A stretch of DNA of 64,000 nucleotides from the NCBI GenBank assembly GCA_009617715.1, contig VTFK01000010.1, positions 1,612,001 to 1,676,000 on the forward strand, given 5' to 3'. The notes under the pieces were generated by a model, which saw only the letters and a list, made by a program, of their open reading frames with translations, was not told the DNA's origin and did not search any database. The first letter of the stretch is position 1, and each line of letters starts with the position of its first letter. Below are positions 61,401-64,000 of the stretch, piece after piece. The translations under genes and the position numbers were made by a program. This DNA comes from Plectrocnemia conspersa (lineage: Eukaryota; Arthropoda; Insecta; Trichoptera; Polycentropodidae).

Positions 61401-63358
61401 TGCAAGACGTCGATATTTGATTTTAATATCTGCACACCAGACGATGCCAGATAGGGAATTACGTGCAAGACAGGGCTGGTCAACATAGGGATTTAAGAGC
61501 TATCTAACGTCGCATTTAAAAGAAGCTTTTACTTCATTGAACGACGACCTCGGACCCAACTTTTTGTAAGCTCCGTCCGAGCTTAATCCGTGGACTAAAA
61601 GGTAGTGTGTCAAAAGGGACGACTTGGAAAACATTATCTATTAAGAGGACGTAACCGATAAGAATTTTTATTTTTTATATATACAAATAAAATCTTTTCA
61701 TAATGATATTTTTTATCTAAAAGCACCATAAAATAATTAGACATGCTACAAAGTAAAATCAATAGTGGTCTAAAATAAAAATCATACATTGATAATAAAA
61801 AAATGTCGATGAAAGCAAATATGTGATATGTTGTTATTTACAATTTTTTATTCTAAAAAATAAAGATTAACTTGTATGAATTTTAAGAATTTATAAGATT
61901 CGAGATTTTCGTGCAAATGTGTATTATTTAATTAAATATATAAATTTTTTATTTAAATTTTCTCTCGGATCTTCAAGGACTTGAAATCTTGTCGATAAAT
62001 CAATTTGCTGAGATTGTATATCATAATCCTGATTTTCAGCTTGCTTTATTCGTGAATTTAATATTCAGGAAATAAATACATGCAAAACTGAAATAGACCC
62101 TTAGCTGTTTAGATATGTATAGGATTAGAATAGTTGAAAATGGTCGGCACACGAGGTCTGGCCCGGACAGCGCCATTCTTTACGTCGGGGTCATATTTAT
62201 AGCATGCCTCCAAGATAAACATGTATGATAAACCAGGGGGGCATGGATGTCGAAAAATAAAATTTCGGCCAATGTAAACGGCCGAAACGTGATTTACGCG
62301 CTGCGCGCCAATAAATAATGACCCGAGAATAAATATAGTCTACGAACGCATTAACGGAAGGGGTGCTATAAAAAAAAAGAACAGAAAACACTGAAACGAC
62401 TGCATGCGTAGGGTTGCCATGCATCTGGATCGTCCTGTTAATAATAAAAACAAATAATTTACCATTGTTTATTACCAAATGTACAAAGCAAATGATACAC
62501 AATCGTTGTTCCTTGATTTGTGAATACATATATTTGAGAATCGAATTAAATTAAAATTAAATAGTGGTTTGCCTTTGACTTATACACAGATTTTGTTTAA
62601 AAACGAAAATAACCGAGTTAAACTTTATATAATCTTATTAAGACACACAAAAGAAGGGACTTTGTCTTAAGCAAATATTTTCATGAGCAATATTGTTTTT
62701 TTTCAGTGAAAATCTCGAGCAATTATTTTCATTTTCAATAAATTATTTAATGAAGAATTTATTTGAATTTCTTTTATCCTTCCCTCAAAAATTTAACAGG
62801 GTAATATTTATTACTGATTGCAAAAAATACTTGATATTTTTTTAATAAGTGCAAAATATTTCTGATTCTTTCGAAAACGACGACTTTATAGAAAAAATAC
62901 ATCTCACTGATAAAATGATTTTTCTCTTACTGAAAGCTAAATATAAAAACAATTTTGAGATAAAAATGATGATACACATACAATTTAGCTAAATAGTCTT
63001 AAGCATATTATTTGTAACGACTAGTAAACGATTAATTAATTATAACAACTGAGAGATGCCTTGTCTAAAATTAAAACTAAGTTCATTCAATACGAACGTT
63101 TCTAGTTTACAAATAAATTTATAACTCAAAAACGCAGTTGAATTATCCAAAAGCCTAAAAGTCAGTAAATATGTTTATTCTTAGATCATCTATTTTTATT
63201 ATTTTGTAAATTTATAAGATTAAAAATGATTTTTATGAATTAAAAAAAAAATATTATAAATAAAACATTCGAAACTACGATGTAGCTTATTATTAAATAA
63301 TTTTTAATACTTAATATGTACTACCTAGCTCCATTATAATTTATCATCCATGAGATTA
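58451..63358. other. Gene-free AT-rich stretch with islands
   Basis: No gene is seen. GC-richer islands lie at about 59010-59480, 60060-60350, 60430-60560, 61370-61640 and 62120-62430. Open frames on both strands overlap in the island at 60046-60316 and in the one at 62197-62529, with no recognisable protein motif. The rest is A/T-rich. Confidence 0.5.
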
Positions 63359-63517
63359 TGAAAATCTAGATAAACCTAATCTGTGATGTTCGATTAGAAT
63401 CACAATCTCCCAGACACGATAAAAATTAAAAAACATCATGGTCCATTAGAGGAGATTCGAACCTAAGTCTTTCAAGTCAATAGTCAGCGACTTATACCAC
63501 TGGTCTATCGTGCTGGT
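63359..63517 (-). mobile_element. tRNA-derived SINE-like element, copy 2
   Basis: This is the longer copy of the family at 44.59-44.73 kb. On the minus strand, box A GATAGACCAGTGGT covers about 63494-63507 and box B GGTTCGAAT 63455-63463, followed by CTCCTCTAATGGACC and a tail with TTTTTATCGTGTCTGGGAG, GTGATTCTAATCGAAC and ATCACAGATTAGG. Spacing between boxes A and B is about 33 bp, right for a polymerase III promoter. No clear target duplication or oligo-A tail is seen, so the limits are approximate. Confidence 0.72.
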
Positions 63518-64000
63518 TTTCAAAGGTTATTTTAATTGTTATGTCTCCATAATCAAATACAATAAACAAATATATAGATACACGATTTAAATACACCATA
63601 AATAGTATTATTCTCATTTTTCATAAACAGGGCTAATGATATTTTTTTAAATAAAAAAAAAATATTTAATTAGAGTAATTTTATATTACGAGTTTCATGT
63701 TTCCAATTTTAGTTCAGAGAATTATATAATCGCATTTCTCCCGGTTAATAATGATAATATATGAATAATTATGTATATGAAATGGTTTAATTCTGTGCAT
63801 TTAATTCAATTTTGTGCAATTAGCTCAAACAATGGAGTAATTAATTCCAACTGTATCTAATCTACAAAACAATTTACGTTTTAATACAGCTGTCAATCAA
63901 AGGACTATTTAGCATATTTAGCACAAAAACATTACTGTTCCCATATATTAATTTTACAAGATACTTGAATTTGACTCGAATTATTTGGACCCTAAATCAT
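63518..64000. other. Gene-free AT-rich end of the window
   Basis: Nothing is recognised here beyond A/T-rich sequence and short oligo-T runs. Confidence 0.5.

Noticed and set aside
1..64000. Known insect microRNAs and TTAGG telomeric repeats
   Set aside because: By-eye search for several common insect microRNA cores (let-7, miR-1, miR-9, miR-10, miR-124, bantam and others) and for TTAGG runs found none; a covariance-model search was not possible here.

Overview
The window is 64 kb of strongly AT-rich eukaryotic DNA, most probably from an insect nuclear genome. The grounds are long stretches without any credible host exon, insect-style non-LTR retrotransposons of jockey-like type, a Tc1/mariner-superfamily (IS630-like) transposase relic, tRNA-derived SINE-like repeats, a hAT-type MITE and degenerate tandem repeats. 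Nothing looks bacterial: there are no operons, no ribosome binding sites and no prokaryotic RNA genes. I cannot fix the order of insect from sequence alone. I found no host protein-coding gene I can defend. The short ATG-initiated open frames across the window (60-140 codons) look like chance frames, except those lying in retrotransposons.

Layout. From 1 to 5.7 kb there is gene-free DNA with scattered GC-richer islands. At 5.7-8.07 kb lies a nested transposon: a decayed IS630/Tc1-mariner-type transposase is split by a 5'-truncated jockey-like retrotransposon (5817-7866). That retrotransposon still shows reverse-transcriptase motifs, a poly(A) signal, a poly(A) tail and a 10-12 bp target-site duplication. 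Its insertion point is the codons for the transposase QQDGA motif. At 9.69-10.11 kb there is an unclassified repeat whose inverted sibling is at 37.04-37.45 kb. At 13.44-13.56 kb is a solo 3' end of a second retrotransposon family, whose longer copy (minus strand, with RT motifs) is at 40.31-41.65 kb. At 15.16-15.23 kb is a tRNA-Thr-like relic next to a perfect 15-bp hairpin. From 22 to 34 kb comes very AT-rich DNA with a cluster of TCTCGAGA palindromes, two degenerate tandem duplications and a hAT MITE with 8-bp target duplications (29395-29731).

The right half holds a short protein-like open frame without a start codon (47121-47417, minus), two older fossils of the first retrotransposon family (48.24-48.51 and 53.05-53.95 kb), and a possible hAT end near 55.0 kb. 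A satellite-like array of about five ~370-bp units, invaded by a (TA)n tract, occupies 56.63-58.45 kb. Two copies of one tRNA-derived SINE-like family lie at 44.59-44.73 and 63.36-63.52 kb.

Reading of the whole: an intergenic or intronic gene desert that has collected several layers of transposons. Between them, roughly thirty GC-richer islands of 150-600 bp recur about every 1.5-3 kb. They have homeodomain-like AT cores but no coding signature, and could be conserved regulatory elements of a nearby developmental gene. That last point is inference and needs comparative data. I did not find a convincing new gene system. The best leads are the nested insertion, the higher-order tandem array, the palindrome cluster, the inverted repeat pair and the orphan open frame.
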